This document shows, piece after piece, positions 17,716-27,816 of a stretch of DNA of 64,000 nucleotides (positions are counted from its first letter, which is position 1; each line of letters begins with the position of its first letter). The stretch is from a halophilic archaeon. Lineage in GTDB: Archaea; Halobacteriota; Halobacteria; Halobacteriales; Haladaptataceae. The position numbers and the translations under genes were made by a program. The notes under the pieces were generated by a model that searched no databases, was not told the origin of the DNA, and was given only the letters and a program-made list of their open reading frames with translations. The stretch lies in NCBI GenBank assembly GCA_003298465.1, contig QNGA01000001.1:1116001-1180000 (forward strand). The letters are read 5' to 3'.

Positions 17716-19683
17716 ATGGTCACGGACACGCTCGTACGACTTTTGCAGGCTATCGGTGACGGCAACGAGACGTCAGGCGAGTCTCGGAAACGAATCACGT
17801 TCGACGGCGGCACCGACACCGACGGGGTTTCGGTATCGAAAGTGACAGGAGTATCGCCGGATTCGCTCGACGACATCTACGGCGGCACCGACGCCGACGA
17901 GGAACTGCGGCGGGCGCAGGCCGACCACCTGGACGAACTGTTCACAAATCCGGACGCGGCCATCGGGAACGCCGCGACGCTGGGACGCAGACACGCGGAC
18001 GCCGAGCTGTCGGGGGCAGTGTACGCCGCCACGTACGGCGCGGCGTTCGAGGAGATGACCGAGAAGATATTCGACCGGCTCGCCCACCGTCTCGGCGACG
18101 ACAACGAGGCTGTGTCGAGCGAACTCCAGCGCGCTCAGTCGGAGCTGGTGGACGGTATCTGGGCGGGCGTCTCCGGGATGCAGACCGGACTGGAAGCCCA
18201 CGAGAGCAGCCGGACGGCCGGAGACGACGGGGAGTTCGACGTCGACGACGACGACCTCCTCGACGGGCTCGGGGTCCCCGTGTTCATGATCTGTTCGGAC
18301 GCCAGGGTTCGAGCGTGGAACAGCGCCATCGAGAACCTCACCGGCGTGACCGCCGAGGAGGCGAGCGAGTTCGACGGCGTCTCCGAGGCGTTCTACTCGG
18401 ACGGCCGTCGGACGAAGACCCTCGCGGAGAAAGTCGTCGAAGCGCCGGAGAACGCCGACGAGGTCTTCGACGTCGAGCGGGCGGACGCCGAACGCACCCT
18501 CTACCGGGACGAGGGGACGATGGTCGGCCCGGACGGCGAGGAACGGAAGATAACGTTCGCCGCGAAACCGATCTACGAGGACGGCGAGCTGAAAGCGGTC
18601 GTCGAGACGGTGCGCGACAGGACGGAGGACGTCCGTCGTCACGAGAGCGTGACCGCGCTAGTCGAGGAGGTCGGGAGCACCCTGACGGCAATGCGGCAGG
18701 GGGACCTCTCTGCGCGCGCGGACTTCACCGACGAACACGGCGTGCTCGACGAGCAGCTCGTCGGCGTCGCCGACCAGGTCGACGACATGGCCGAGCGCTT
18801 CGAGACGCTGGCGATGCGCGTCGACGACCAGGCCTCGGAGCTGGCGGATTCGGTCGAGGAGGCGTCGACGTCCGCCCACCGGATAGAGGACCGGGTGGAC
18901 GAGCAGACGGAGCTGCTGTCGATGGTCGCGACCGAGATGGAGAACTTCAGCGCGAGCATGCAGGAGGTCGCCGCGAGTTCGGACCAGGTCGCGTCCGCGG
19001 CAGAGCAGGCGAAAGCGGCCGCCGACAGCGGTCTCGACTCCAGCGAGGGTGCGCGGGAGGCGACTGAGGAGGTCATCGAGATGAGCGACGACCTGGTGGA
19101 GACGGTGACGGAACTCGAGTCCCAGATGACCGAGATAGAGGGAGTCGTCGAAGTGATCGCCGAGGTGGCCGACCAGACGAACCTGCTCGCGTTGAACGCG
19201 AACATCGAGGCCGCCCGCGCGGGCGAGGCCGGCAGCGGGTTCGAGGTCGTCGCCGACGAGGTGAAAGAACTCGCCAACGAGACGCGCGAGCACACCGAGG
19301 AGATCGCCGAACGCATCGAGGAGATACAGTCGCAGGCCAACGAGACCGTCGTCGCGGTCGAGGAGTCGAACGAACAGGTCCAGTACGCGGGCAGCGAGAT
19401 CGAAGACGCGCTCATCGCGCTGGAGGAGATCGCAGACGCGGTCGACGAGGCGGCGACCGGCGTGACGGAGGTCGCGGAGGCGAACGACGAGCAGGCCCAG
19501 AACGTCGAACAGGTGATGGCGACCGTCGAGGACGTTCGCGACACGACCGGCGAGGTCCAGGAGGCGACGGAGGACATCGTCGACGCGAGCAGGGAACAGA
19601 CGACGGCGATCAACGAGCTCGCCGAAAGAGTCGACGACCTGACAGCCGGATCGGCCGGTGAGCAGCAGGTTCTGGACGACTGA
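17716..19683 (+). CDS. Soluble methyl-accepting chemotaxis transducer with PAS domain
   Basis: The protein has 655 residues from ATG 17716. There is no membrane helix, so it senses in the cytosol. An N-terminal helical domain (about 45-145) is unidentified. A PAS domain follows (about 180-300; LGVPVFMICSDARVRAWNSA), then a HAMP-like helix (MRQGDLSARADFTDEHG) and a long coiled-coil signalling domain. The tip sequence DQTNLLALNANIEAARAGEA and GFEVVADEVKELANETREHT is canonical. Many Glu/Gln/Ala-rich heptads offer methylation sites. It would report a cytosolic signal, perhaps redox or a metabolite through PAS, to CheA via CheW. CheF follows 18 bases downstream and is probably cotranscribed. Confidence 0.93.
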   Translation: MVTDTLVRLLQAIGDGNETSGESRKRITFDGGTDTDGVSVSKVTGVSPDSLDDIYGGTDADEELRRAQADHLDELFTNPDAAIGNAATLGRRHADAELSGAVYAATYGAAFEEMTEKIFDRLAHRLGDDNEAVSSELQRAQSELVDGIWAGVSGMQTGLEAHESSRTAGDDGEFDVDDDDLLDGLGVPVFMICSDARVRAWNSAIENLTGVTAEEASEFDGVSEAFYSDGRRTKTLAEKVVEAPENADEVFDVERADAERTLYRDEGTMVGPDGEERKITFAAKPIYEDGELKAVVETVRDRTEDVRRHESVTALVEEVGSTLTAMRQGDLSARADFTDEHGVLDEQLVGVADQVDDMAERFETLAMRVDDQASELADSVEEASTSAHRIEDRVDEQTELLSMVATEMENFSASMQEVAASSDQVASAAEQAKAAADSGLDSSEGAREATEEVIEMSDDLVETVTELESQMTEIEGVVEVIAEVADQTNLLALNANIEAARAGEAGSGFEVVADEVKELANETREHTEEIAERIEEIQSQANETVVAVEESNEQVQYAGSEIEDALIALEEIADAVDEAATGVTEVAEANDEQAQNVEQVMATVEDVRDTTGEVQEATEDIVDASREQTTAINELAERVDDLTAGSAGEQQVLDD

Positions 19684-19701
19684 CCCCGTTGGCTTTCACG
19701 T

Positions 19702-20568
19702 ATGAGCGAAGGTGAACACAAGATAGCGGACACGCGGGGGAAGTTCCTTCAGGCGATGAAGGACGGTCACAAGATGACCGACGCCGACTGGACCAGTGGC
19801 CGCATCCTCCTGTCGAACAAGCGCCTCGTCCTCGCGGGCAACGAGGGCAAGCGAACCATCCAGCTCTCGAACATCGAGAGCATGAGCGGCCGGTACGACG
19901 TGAACCAGACGGTCGCCAGCGTGTCGGACTACCTGAGCATCGAGGTCGGCGACGACGTGCTGCTGGTCTCCTCGAACATGGACATCGACGAGTTCGAGGC
20001 GAAGCTGTACGGCGCGATGCTGAACCAGACGATGATCCTCACGAAACACCCCGCGGTCGAGGGGGGCGTCGTGCAGGACACGGATTGGGAGCGCGCCCGC
20101 GTGAAGATAGAGGTCGGCGAAGTCGGCATCGCCGTCGCCAGCGGCACCTTCATCCAGATCGAACTCGACGACGTCGGCCAGGTCGACACCGCGAAGCGGA
20201 CGGTCGAGGGCGAGAGCCGGACCGTCCTCGAAGTCGAGCACACGGAGGGCGACACGAGCATCCAGACGTACATCTCGGGGAAGGCCCAGCGGTGTTCGCT
20301 CCTCGGCTCGCTGTTCCGGAAGGGCGAACAGCAGAGCAGGGCCGGCGTCGAACTCGACGAGATGGAGAAGGAGGTGCTGATGGCGCTGTACACCGGCGTC
20401 TCCTCGTTCGAGATTCCGGACTTCCTGGGAATGGACGTCGACCGCGTCGAGGAGATATTCGAGCGCCTCATCGAACTCGACGTCCTCGAAGAGGTCCGGA
20501 AGCGGCGCGAGGTCAGCCTGAAGACCCGCGGCCGGAACATCGCCAGCGAGTCCATCAGCGAGAAGTGA
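19702..20568 (+). CDS. cheF: Taxis protein CheF (chemotaxis-archaellum adaptor)
   Basis: The protein has 288 residues and begins MSEGEHKIADTRGKFLQAMK. CheF proteins, found only in archaea, bind CheY and CheD on one side and the archaellum motor proteins on the other, relaying the switch signal. Family pieces visible are WTSGRILLSNKRLVLAGNEG, RTIQLSNIESMSGRYD and, at the C-terminus, a winged-helix-like part EVLMALYTGVSSFEIPDFLG. It closes the operon of HEAT protein, transducer and CheF. It ends 21 bases from the convergent glpC. Confidence 0.93.
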   Translation: MSEGEHKIADTRGKFLQAMKDGHKMTDADWTSGRILLSNKRLVLAGNEGKRTIQLSNIESMSGRYDVNQTVASVSDYLSIEVGDDVLLVSSNMDIDEFEAKLYGAMLNQTMILTKHPAVEGGVVQDTDWERARVKIEVGEVGIAVASGTFIQIELDDVGQVDTAKRTVEGESRTVLEVEHTEGDTSIQTYISGKAQRCSLLGSLFRKGEQQSRAGVELDEMEKEVLMALYTGVSSFEIPDFLGMDVDRVEEIFERLIELDVLEEVRKRREVSLKTRGRNIASESISEK

Positions 20569-20589
20569 CGACTCGCGGCTCCGCAGTTC

Positions 20590-21909
20590 TCACTCCGCGA
20601 CGAGCGCGGCGTCGAGCACTTCCATCGGATGGCGAATCTCGTAGCCCGTCCCGTGTTCCATCTGCATCGCGCAGGTCGGGCACTCGGTCATGCCGGTCTC
20701 GCCGTCGACGCTCTCCATGTGGTCGAACATCTCCTCGCCGATGGCCATCGAGACGTCGTACTTCTCGGATTTCCAGCCGTAGGTGCCGCTGATTCCCGAA
20801 CAGGAGTCGCCGACGTCCTCGGGGTTCGCACCGTCGACGTCCGCGAGGAGTTCGACCGCCTGTCCGGCGATGCCCTGGTTGCGGGCGTGGCAGGGGGCGT
20901 GGTACGCCAGGTCGCCGAACTCCTCGTCCGGGACGTTCGACTCGGCGAGTTCGCCGGAGAGGTCCTCGTTCACCCGGAGATACTCGAGCGCCTCGTAGGT
21001 GTTCGCCGCGACCTTCGCCGTGCCGTCGAACGAGTACAGTTCGGGGTACTCCTGGCGGAGCGCCATCGAACAGGAGGTACAGGAACAGACGACGTCGTAG
21101 CCGCGCTCGACCAGCGCGGCCAGCGTCTCGACGTTGAACTTCGCGGCGCGGCGGGCGTCGTCTCCCATCCCGTTGGCGAACATCGGCGTGCCCGAGCAGC
21201 GCTGTTCCGGCACGGCGACCTCGTAGCCGAACGACTCGAACACGCGGACGAGCGCCTTCGCCACCTCCGGCGTGTTGTAGTTCGAGTAGTCGCCGTGGAA
21301 GTAGGCGACGCGCTTCTCCTCGTTCTCGACCGCTTCGCCGCGCTCCTCGCGGGCCGCTCTCGCCCGGCGTTTCGAGGCCTCGCTGCCGCCTCGCTCCTCG
21401 AACCAGTCGCGGAACGTCTGCTCGGCGAAGGCGGGGAACTCCCGCTCGCTGGTGATACCGAGCAGCTTCTCGTTCACCCACTTCGTCACGGGATTGCTCA
21501 TGATCGCGTTCGTCAGGCGAGGGAACTTCGACCCGAGCGGCGCGAGTCGCCCGTAGTTCGCCAGGATGCGGTTGCGGACGTACTCCCGCGAGAACGTGTC
21601 CATCTGCTCGTCGACGTACTCCTCGCGGGCCGAGTTGTGCATCTGGGAGAGCGGAACGTCCGAGGGGCAGGCGTCGTCACAGCGCATGCAGTTCGAACAC
21701 GACATCACCGAAGAGTCGATGTCGTGGTCCTCCTTCCGCTTGAGCCGCCACTGTTCGGGTCCCTGGAACTTCGGCCCCGGGAAGTCGTCGTCGACCTCCG
21801 CGACGGGACACTCCGTGTCGCAGGTCGAACACTTGTAACAGTCGTCGGACCCCGGTCTGAGGTCCATCGATTCGCCGGTGAACACGTCGGTGAGTTCGTC
21901 CTCTGTCAT
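20590..21909 (-). CDS. glpC: Anaerobic-type glycerol-3-phosphate dehydrogenase subunit C
   Basis: The protein has 439 residues. This is the iron-sulfur, membrane-associated subunit that passes electrons from GlpAB to the quinone pool. The N-terminus has two 4Fe-4S clusters of ferredoxin type, CYKCSTCDTECP and CSNCMRCDDACP. The C-terminal half has two CCG-type cysteine-rich domains, with CSCTSCSMALRQEYP and, near the end, CSGISGTYGWKS and CPTCAMQMEHG. It is the last gene of glpABC and lies 73 bases after glpB. Confidence 0.95.
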   Translation of the reverse strand: MTEDELTDVFTGESMDLRPGSDDCYKCSTCDTECPVAEVDDDFPGPKFQGPEQWRLKRKEDHDIDSSVMSCSNCMRCDDACPSDVPLSQMHNSAREEYVDEQMDTFSREYVRNRILANYGRLAPLGSKFPRLTNAIMSNPVTKWVNEKLLGITSEREFPAFAEQTFRDWFEERGGSEASKRRARAAREERGEAVENEEKRVAYFHGDYSNYNTPEVAKALVRVFESFGYEVAVPEQRCSGTPMFANGMGDDARRAAKFNVETLAALVERGYDVVCSCTSCSMALRQEYPELYSFDGTAKVAANTYEALEYLRVNEDLSGELAESNVPDEEFGDLAYHAPCHARNQGIAGQAVELLADVDGANPEDVGDSCSGISGTYGWKSEKYDVSMAIGEEMFDHMESVDGETGMTECPTCAMQMEHGTGYEIRHPMEVLDAALVAE

Positions 21910-21982
21910 CGTTTCTGGCTCGTCGTCGTTTCGTCGGTCGGTTCGTCGGCGGCGCGTTCGTCGGTCGCCCGTCGCTCCACGC

Positions 21983-23284
21983 TCATCTCACCGCCTCGCT
22001 CGCTCGCCGCCCCGCGACGACGCCGGTCGACAGCGAGACGCCGCTGCCGGACTTCTCGGCGGCGAAGTCGTACCCGCCGAGGACCGCGCCGGCGGCCCGG
22101 AGGTTGTCGAACGTCGGGTCGCCGTCCGCGTCCGCAGGCCGCAGGTCGTCGTCCGTCTCGACGCCGAACCGCGCGAACGGGTGGTCGCCGAAGGCGTCCT
22201 CGTCGAACCAGTCGTAGCGGTCGTCGGGCGCGGCGACGCGGCAGTCGAAAATCGGTTCGCGCACGCCACTCCGGTCGGAGTCGATGCCCTTCCCCACCAG
22301 GCCGCCGGTCGCGAGCACGAACTGGTCGGCGTGGTGGGGAACGCGTGCCCCGTTGCGCTCGACGACGACCGCGTCGACGCGGTCGCCCGACTCTCCGGAG
22401 CGCTCGTGGTCCACGACGGGGTTCCCGGAGGTCAGCGCCACGTCGGCCTCCCGCAGCGCGGCCTCGAACCGGGACTGGAGGCGCATCCCCGGCAGGCTCG
22501 GCGGGGCCATCGGCACCTCGAAGACGTCCGCTCCGAGCAGGGATCGCAGGTCGGCCCGCACCTCGTCGGGGTGGTCCAGGCCGAGCATCGCCGGGAAGCC
22601 GACGCGCTCGGCGTCGCCGAGATTGGGTTTCACCTGCTCGGCGAGCGCCTCCCGGGCGGGGACGGTCGTCGAGACGCCGGCGGGGCCGCCCGCCCGTTCG
22701 ACGCGCTCGTTCTCGTCGAGGGCGCGGGCGAGTCTGGTGACGGCGGCGTCGGCGCGGAACCCGCCGGGGAACCGGGTGGTCGCGCCCCGGACCGCGAACG
22801 GGACGCCGGCGGCTTCGAGGTGGTCGGCGGCGAGCGCGGCGTCGAAGTCGACGACCGTCTCGAACCCCACGAGCACCGCGTCGCGGCGGTCGCTCGCGAG
22901 TCCCGCGCCGACGCTGTCGGGGTAGCGGGCGGTCGGCTTGACCGTCCCCCCGAACGTCGGCACGAGGGCGTTCCTGTCGGTGTGGTCGCCCGCGTAGCCG
23001 GCGACCTCGTCGAACAGGGCGAGTCCCTCGCGCACTCCCTCGACGCCGACCCGGCGGTAGGGGTGTTCGTCCGGGAGGTCGGGAATCGCGTCGAAGGGGT
23101 CGACGACGGGGCCCTCGCCACCCGGCGGATAGCCGAGCACGTCGACCAGCCCGGAGGCCTGTCGGAGCGTGCTCTCCTTGTGGCTGATGACCCGGACCTG
23201 TGCTCCGTCCCGTGCGGCGGCGAGCGCGGCGGTCAGCCCCGCGAGACCGCCGCCGACGACGACCACGTCGTCCTCAATCGCCAT
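21983..23284 (-). CDS. glpB: Anaerobic-type glycerol-3-phosphate dehydrogenase subunit B
   Basis: The protein has 433 residues. An FAD/NAD-binding Rossmann motif opens it ([20 protein letters not shown]) and [20 protein letters not shown] marks the second nucleotide-binding half. GlpB is the flavoprotein partner of GlpA in oxidation of glycerol-3-phosphate to dihydroxyacetone phosphate. Its start codon overlaps the end of glpA by 11 bases, indicating coupled translation. Confidence 0.95.
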   Translation of the reverse strand: MAIEDDVVVVGGGLAGLTAALAAARDGAQVRVISHKESTLRQASGLVDVLGYPPGGEGPVVDPFDAIPDLPDEHPYRRVGVEGVREGLALFDEVAGYAGDHTDRNALVPTFGGTVKPTARYPDSVGAGLASDRRDAVLVGFETVVDFDAALAADHLEAAGVPFAVRGATTRFPGGFRADAAVTRLARALDENERVERAGGPAGVSTTVPAREALAEQVKPNLGDAERVGFPAMLGLDHPDEVRADLRSLLGADVFEVPMAPPSLPGMRLQSRFEAALREADVALTSGNPVVDHERSGESGDRVDAVVVERNGARVPHHADQFVLATGGLVGKGIDSDRSGVREPIFDCRVAAPDDRYDWFDEDAFGDHPFARFGVETDDDLRPADADGDPTFDNLRAAGAVLGGYDFAAEKSGSGVSLSTGVVAGRRASEAVR

Positions 23285-24950
23285 CCTTCCCTCCGGCGTC
23301 GAAGGCGGCGAAGTCGACGTCCCCCCCGTTCGCGGGGTCGCGGTCCCGGTTCATCGTCGTCGCGTGCAGCGCGTAGTTCAGGGCCGCCTGCGAGAGCTGT
23401 TCGCCCCAGAGCGCGTGGCGCTCGCCCTTCCAGCGCTCCTCGAAGAGGTCGTCGAGCGCGTCGCGGGCCGCGGGTTCGTCGTGCTCCGGATGGAGTTCGG
23501 CGGCCATCCGGTGCGAGCAGAACCCACCCTGGCAGTTGCCCATCGACGCCCGGGTGCGGATGCGCGTCGCGTTGAGGTCGGTGCCCGCGTCGTCGATGGC
23601 GTCCCGGAGTTCCGCGCGCGTGACCGCCTCGCAGTCACAGAGCACGGGGTTGGTTCCGTCGGTGTCGAGCACGTCGTCGGCCTTGCTGCCGAGGCGCTGG
23701 ACGCTCCGGCGGCCGACCGGCGAGCGCAGGCCGAACTCGTCCATGTAGTCCCGGAGGACGTCGAAGTCCTCGCTGCCCGGCAGCGGCTCGTCGGCGGTCC
23801 GGCAGCGCGCCCGGACGCCCAGTTCGTCGCAGACGTGGTCGGTGACCGTCTCCGCCATCATCCGGTAGGTCGTGAACTTCCCGCCGACGATGCTCGCGAA
23901 GTTGTCGAGGCCGTCGCGGTCGGCGTGGTCGAGCAGGAAGAAGTCCCGGGTGATGTCGGTCGAGTCGGTCGTTCCCCGGCCCGGCGGTTCGTACAGCGGG
24001 CGGACGCCCCAGAACGAGCGCACGGTCCGCGAATCGCGGAGGACGGGCACTAGTTTCGCGAGTTCGTCTATCAGCAGGTCGACCTCCCACTCCTCTTCCG
24101 GGTACTCCGCGGGGTCCTCGACCTCCTCGTCGGTCGTGCCGAGGATGGCCGTGGTCTCGTGGGGGACGACGATGTCGGCGTCGCCTTTCGGTTTGCAGCG
24201 GTTGACCACGGTGTCGACCTGCCGGCAGTTCATCACGACCATCGCGCCCTTCGAGGGTCGGACCGCGACGTCGACGCCGGCCATGTCGGCGAGCCGACCG
24301 GCCCACGCGCCGGTCGCGTTGACGACGTACTCGGCGGTGATGCGCTCGGTGGTGCCGGGGGTGGCGTGGTCGCGCTTGCCCGGGCCGCTCGCGTGGCGCA
24401 CCTCGACGCCGACCACCGCCTCGTCGTCGACGAGCACGTCGGTCACCTCGGCGTGCGTCTCGACGCGCCCGCCGTGGCGCTCGGCGTCGGCGGCGTTGGC
24501 GACGCAGAGCCGGAAGGGGTCGACGGCGCCGTCCGGCACCGCGATGGCGCGTTCGACCTCCTCGGTCAGGTAGGGTTCGCGCTCGCGGGCCTCCCGGCCG
24601 GAGACGACCTCGGCGGGAATGCCGCAGTCCCGGCAGGCCGAGAGCTTGCGCTCGAAGTACTCGTCCGAATCCTCGGGCATCTGGACGAACAGCCCGCCCG
24701 TCATCTCGACGCAGTGGGCCGCGATGTCCCGGAGCACCTGATTCTCCTCGATGCACTCCCGGGCGCTCGCCGGGTCGGCGACGGCGTAGCGACCACCGCT
24801 GTGCAGCAGACCGTGCATCCGGCCGGTCGTACCGTGGGTGAGATTCCCCTGCTCGACGAGCGTCACGTCGACTCCCCGCAGCGCGAGGTCGCGGGCGATA
24901 CCGCAACCCGTCGAACCACCCCCGACGACGAGGACCTCGGTGTCGGTCAT
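23274..24950 (-). CDS. glpA: Anaerobic-type glycerol-3-phosphate dehydrogenase subunit A
   Basis: The protein has 558 residues and is the catalytic FAD subunit. It begins with the dinucleotide-binding motif [20 protein letters not shown] and the GlpA/GlpD signature [16 protein letters not shown]. The C-terminal BFD-type domain has cysteines for a 2Fe-2S cluster: [16 protein letters not shown] and MGNCQGGFC. It oxidises glycerol-3-phosphate made by the divergently encoded GlpK. First gene of glpABC; its promoter is in the shared intergenic region with glpK. Confidence 0.96.
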   Translation of the reverse strand: MTDTEVLVVGGGSTGCGIARDLALRGVDVTLVEQGNLTHGTTGRMHGLLHSGGRYAVADPASARECIEENQVLRDIAAHCVEMTGGLFVQMPEDSDEYFERKLSACRDCGIPAEVVSGREAREREPYLTEEVERAIAVPDGAVDPFRLCVANAADAERHGGRVETHAEVTDVLVDDEAVVGVEVRHASGPGKRDHATPGTTERITAEYVVNATGAWAGRLADMAGVDVAVRPSKGAMVVMNCRQVDTVVNRCKPKGDADIVVPHETTAILGTTDEEVEDPAEYPEEEWEVDLLIDELAKLVPVLRDSRTVRSFWGVRPLYEPPGRGTTDSTDITRDFFLLDHADRDGLDNFASIVGGKFTTYRMMAETVTDHVCDELGVRARCRTADEPLPGSEDFDVLRDYMDEFGLRSPVGRRSVQRLGSKADDVLDTDGTNPVLCDCEAVTRAELRDAIDDAGTDLNATRIRTRASMGNCQGGFCSHRMAAELHPEHDEPAARDALDDLFEERWKGERHALWGEQLSQAALNYALHATTMNRDRDPANGGDVDFAAFDAGGKDGD

Positions 24951-25017
24951 TCGGTGGAGGATTGGACGGAGTTCACTTGAGGGTATCGCCAGATGCTGTC
25001 TGTCGGTTCGAATGTCG

Positions 25018-25078
25018 AAAGGAACAGGTAATAAATCAGTACGTTCCTGCTCCTTTTATGAAGTTAACTATTTTATAC
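25018..25078. promoter_or_regulatory. Divergent glpA / glpK promoter region with inverted repeat
   Basis: AAAGGAACAGG (25018-25028) and CCTGCTCCTTT (25046-25056) form an inverted repeat matching at 10 of 11 positions with a 17-bp centre. The centre holds GATTTATTA on the minus strand, a TATA-like box for glpA about 80 bases before its ATG. TATTTTATAC at 25069-25078 is a TATA-like box for glpK, about 70 bases before its ATG. One bound protein could therefore control both directions. Haloarchaeal glycerol genes are known to be under the DeoR-type regulator GlpR; whether this is its site is not shown. Confidence 0.5.
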
Positions 25079-25147
25079 TCTGGTTCCAACTGCTTTCGTG
25101 TACGACGGCAACTAAACCGCGGCTAACTTCAAATCAATAAACGAACG

Positions 25148-26692
25148 ATGTCAACTCAGAATACATACGTCGGCGCCATCGACCAGGGAACGACCGGAAC
25201 GCGGTTCATGGTCTTCGACTACGAGGGGACCGTCGTCACGGACGCCTACGAGACGCACGAACAGTACTACCCCGAACCCGGCTGGGTCGAACACGACCCC
25301 CTCGAAATCTGGGCGAACACCAAGACGGTCATCCAGTCGGCGCTCGCCGACGCGGACATCGAGGCCGACCAGCTCGCCGCCATCGGCGTGACGAACCAGC
25401 GCGAGACGACGCTGCTGTGGGACCGCGACACCGGCAAACCGGTCCACAACGCCATCGTCTGGCAGGACCGCCGGACGACCGACCGCGTCGAACGACTGGA
25501 AGCGGAGGACAAGGCCGAGACCATCCGAGCGAAGACCGGGCTCCAGCCGGACGCCTACTTTTCGGCCACCAAGGCCGAGTGGCTCCTCGAGAACGCCGAC
25601 CCCATCAAGACCCAGCGCGCCCGGCCGGCGGACCTCCGCGAGCGCGCCGGGGACGGCGAAATCATGTTCGGCACCATCGACTCGTGGCTCGTCTACAACC
25701 TCACCGGCGAGCACGTCACCGACGTGACGAACGCGAGTCGGACGATGCTGTTCGACATCCACGAGATGGACTGGGACGTGGACCTGCTCGACGAGTTCGG
25801 CGTCCCCGAGGCCTGCCTCCCCGAGGTCCGACCGTCCAGCGACGACGATTACTACGGGACGACCGACCCCGAGGGGTTCCTCGGGGCCGACGTACCGGTC
25901 GCCGGCGCGCTCGGCGACCAGCAGGCGGCGCTTTTCGGCCAGACCTGCTTCGACGCAGGCGACGCCAAGAACACCTACGGCACGGGAAGCTTCTTCCTGC
26001 AGAACACGGGCAACGAGGCCGTCGACAGCGACCACGGCCTGCTGACGACGGTCGGCTTCCAGCGGTCCGGCGAACCGGTCCAGTACGCGCTCGAGGGCTC
26101 CATCTTCGTCACCGGCGCGGCCATCGAGTGGCTCGAAGACATGACGCTCATCGAGGACGCCGCCGAGACCGAACAGCTGGCCCGCGAGGCCGACTCGACG
26201 GACGGCGTCTACGTCGTCCCGGCGTTCACGGGACTGGGCGCACCCCACTGGGACCAGCGCGCCCGCGGCACCATCGTCGGGATGACCCGCGGCACCAGGC
26301 GCGAGCACATCGTCCGCGCCACCCTCGAATCCATCGCCTACCAGACCCGCGACGTGGCCGAGGCGATGGAGGCCGACAGCGGCATCGAGGTGGAGAGCCT
26401 CAAGGTCGACGGCGGCGCTGTGAAGAACAACTTCCTGTGTCAGCTACAGGCGGACATCATCGGCACCGACATCGTCCGACCGGAGGTCGACGAGACGACC
26501 GCGCTGGGGTCGGCGTACGCCGCCGGCCTCGCGGTCGGTTACTGGGACGACCCCGACGAACTACGGAGCAACTGGCGCGTCGACCGCGAGTTCGAACCCG
26601 AGATGGACGGCGCCGAGGCCGACCGGAAGTACGACCGGTGGAGCGACGCGGTCGAACGCTCCCGCGACTGGGCACGCGACAGTGATAGCTGA
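25148..26692 (+). CDS. glpK: Glycerol kinase
   Basis: The protein has 514 residues. FGGY-family kinase that phosphorylates glycerol to sn-glycerol-3-phosphate, the committed step of glycerol use in haloarchaea. The N-terminal ATP-phosphate motif is GAIDQGTTGTRFMVFD; ALGDQQAALFGQTC, GTGSFFLQNTG and the C-terminal ESLKVDGGAVKNNFLCQLQA match the family. The stop overlaps the start of the next membrane-protein gene by one base (TGATG), so the two are one operon. Confidence 0.97.
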   Translation: MSTQNTYVGAIDQGTTGTRFMVFDYEGTVVTDAYETHEQYYPEPGWVEHDPLEIWANTKTVIQSALADADIEADQLAAIGVTNQRETTLLWDRDTGKPVHNAIVWQDRRTTDRVERLEAEDKAETIRAKTGLQPDAYFSATKAEWLLENADPIKTQRARPADLRERAGDGEIMFGTIDSWLVYNLTGEHVTDVTNASRTMLFDIHEMDWDVDLLDEFGVPEACLPEVRPSSDDDYYGTTDPEGFLGADVPVAGALGDQQAALFGQTCFDAGDAKNTYGTGSFFLQNTGNEAVDSDHGLLTTVGFQRSGEPVQYALEGSIFVTGAAIEWLEDMTLIEDAAETEQLAREADSTDGVYVVPAFTGLGAPHWDQRARGTIVGMTRGTRREHIVRATLESIAYQTRDVAEAMEADSGIEVESLKVDGGAVKNNFLCQLQADIIGTDIVRPEVDETTALGSAYAAGLAVGYWDDPDELRSNWRVDREFEPEMDGAEADRKYDRWSDAVERSRDWARDSDS

Positions 26693-27816
26693 TGGCTTGG
26701 AGTGACCTCTGGGCGCTGGAGATGCTCCTCGCGGCGTTCGCCGGGGGCGCGTTCGGTGCCGCGCTCGGTGCGCTTCCAGCGTTCATCTTCACCGGGTTCA
26801 TGGTCGTCGCGGGCGAGGCCGCCAACGTCGTCGGCAAGGCGGTCGCCGGGACCAGCGCGGGCACGGCGAGCGAACTCGCCGCGGTCGGCATCACGGGGTC
26901 CATCGCGTTCGGACCGCCGTTCTCGCCGGCTATCAGCTTCGCCGGCGGCGTGGCCGCGGCCGCCTACGCCTCGAAGAAGGGGTACATGGAGTCGGGCTTC
27001 GACTACCACAACGCGAAGGACATCGCGTTCGCGCTCGGCACGAAGCCGGACGTGCTCGCGGTCGGCGGCGCGTTCGGTGTCCTCGGCTACTGGTTCACCG
27101 TCGTGTCCTCGACCCTCGGCATGCCGTACGACCCCATCGCCATGGGCGTCGTGCTCTCCGCGTTCGCACACCGTCTGGTGTTCGGCTACGACCTGATCGG
27201 CGACACCAGCACCGGCCTCCTCAACATGAAGCCGTTCGAGGAGGGCAACCGTCGCGTCATCGGCGAGACCGCGACAGCCGAGGACGGCGGGAACGACCCC
27301 GCTGCGGACGGCGGAACCGAAGAGGGTCGGTTCGTCGTCGAACCGTGGCTCCCCCACCAGTACGAGTGGGCCAACGTGGCGACCATCGGCCTCGTCGTCG
27401 GCGTCCTCGCCGCGTTCATCGCCTACGAGACCGGGAGCCCGTTCCTCGCGTTCGGCATCAGCGCCGCGAGCCTCCTCTTCCTCAACTGCGGCGTCGAGAA
27501 CATCCCGGTCACCCACCACATCAGCCTCCCCGCCAGCACCGCGGCGCTGGCGCTCGCGCCCGCCGGGGTGGCCGTCTCGCAGGTGCCGCCCGCCGAGGTC
27601 GCTGCGGCGGTTCCGCTGCTGCCCGCGCTCGTCGTCGGCGGCGTCTTCGGCGTCGTCAGCGCACTGGCGGGAGAAGTCGTCCAGCGGGTGTTCTACGCGC
27701 ACGCCGACACCCACCTCGACCCGCCCGCGGCCGCCATCGTCGTCGGCACCTTCCTCGTCGCGGTGCTGGCGGCGGTCGGCGTGTTCCCCCAGGCCGTCTG
27801 GGTGCCGGTCCCCTGA
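26692..27816 (+). CDS. Multi-pass membrane protein coupled to glpK, glycerol uptake candidate
   Basis: The protein has 374 residues with about nine or ten hydrophobic helices, rich in Gly and Ala, and an acidic cytosolic loop at about 195-215 (TAEDGGNDPAADGGTEEG). Both halves contain similar small-residue helices (AGGAFGAALGALPAFIFTGF and, later, VVGGVFGVVSALAGEV), so it could be an internal duplication. It does not have the two NPA motifs of aquaporin-type facilitators. Its start overlaps the glpK stop, which makes a role in glycerol or glycerol-phosphate entry likely, but that is inferred from position only. Segments such as NCGVENIPVTHHIS may be functional sites. Confidence 0.75.
   Translation: MAWSDLWALEMLLAAFAGGAFGAALGALPAFIFTGFMVVAGEAANVVGKAVAGTSAGTASELAAVGITGSIAFGPPFSPAISFAGGVAAAAYASKKGYMESGFDYHNAKDIAFALGTKPDVLAVGGAFGVLGYWFTVVSSTLGMPYDPIAMGVVLSAFAHRLVFGYDLIGDTSTGLLNMKPFEEGNRRVIGETATAEDGGNDPAADGGTEEGRFVVEPWLPHQYEWANVATIGLVVGVLAAFIAYETGSPFLAFGISAASLLFLNCGVENIPVTHHISLPASTAALALAPAGVAVSQVPPAEVAAAVPLLPALVVGGVFGVVSALAGEVVQRVFYAHADTHLDPPAAAIVVGTFLVAVLAAVGVFPQAVWVPVP

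Noticed and set aside
17716..18150. N-terminal domain of the transducer as a HemAT-type globin.
   Set aside because: Helical content fits but no clear heme-binding His motif could be placed, so the domain is left unnamed.
25060..25130. GAAGTTA and TAACTTC as an inverted repeat upstream of glpK.
   Set aside because: Arms are 57 bases apart and one is upstream of the likely transcript start, so neither hairpin nor operator is convincing.
26692..27816. Membrane protein as an aquaporin-type glycerol facilitator.
   Set aside because: The two NPA motifs are absent.
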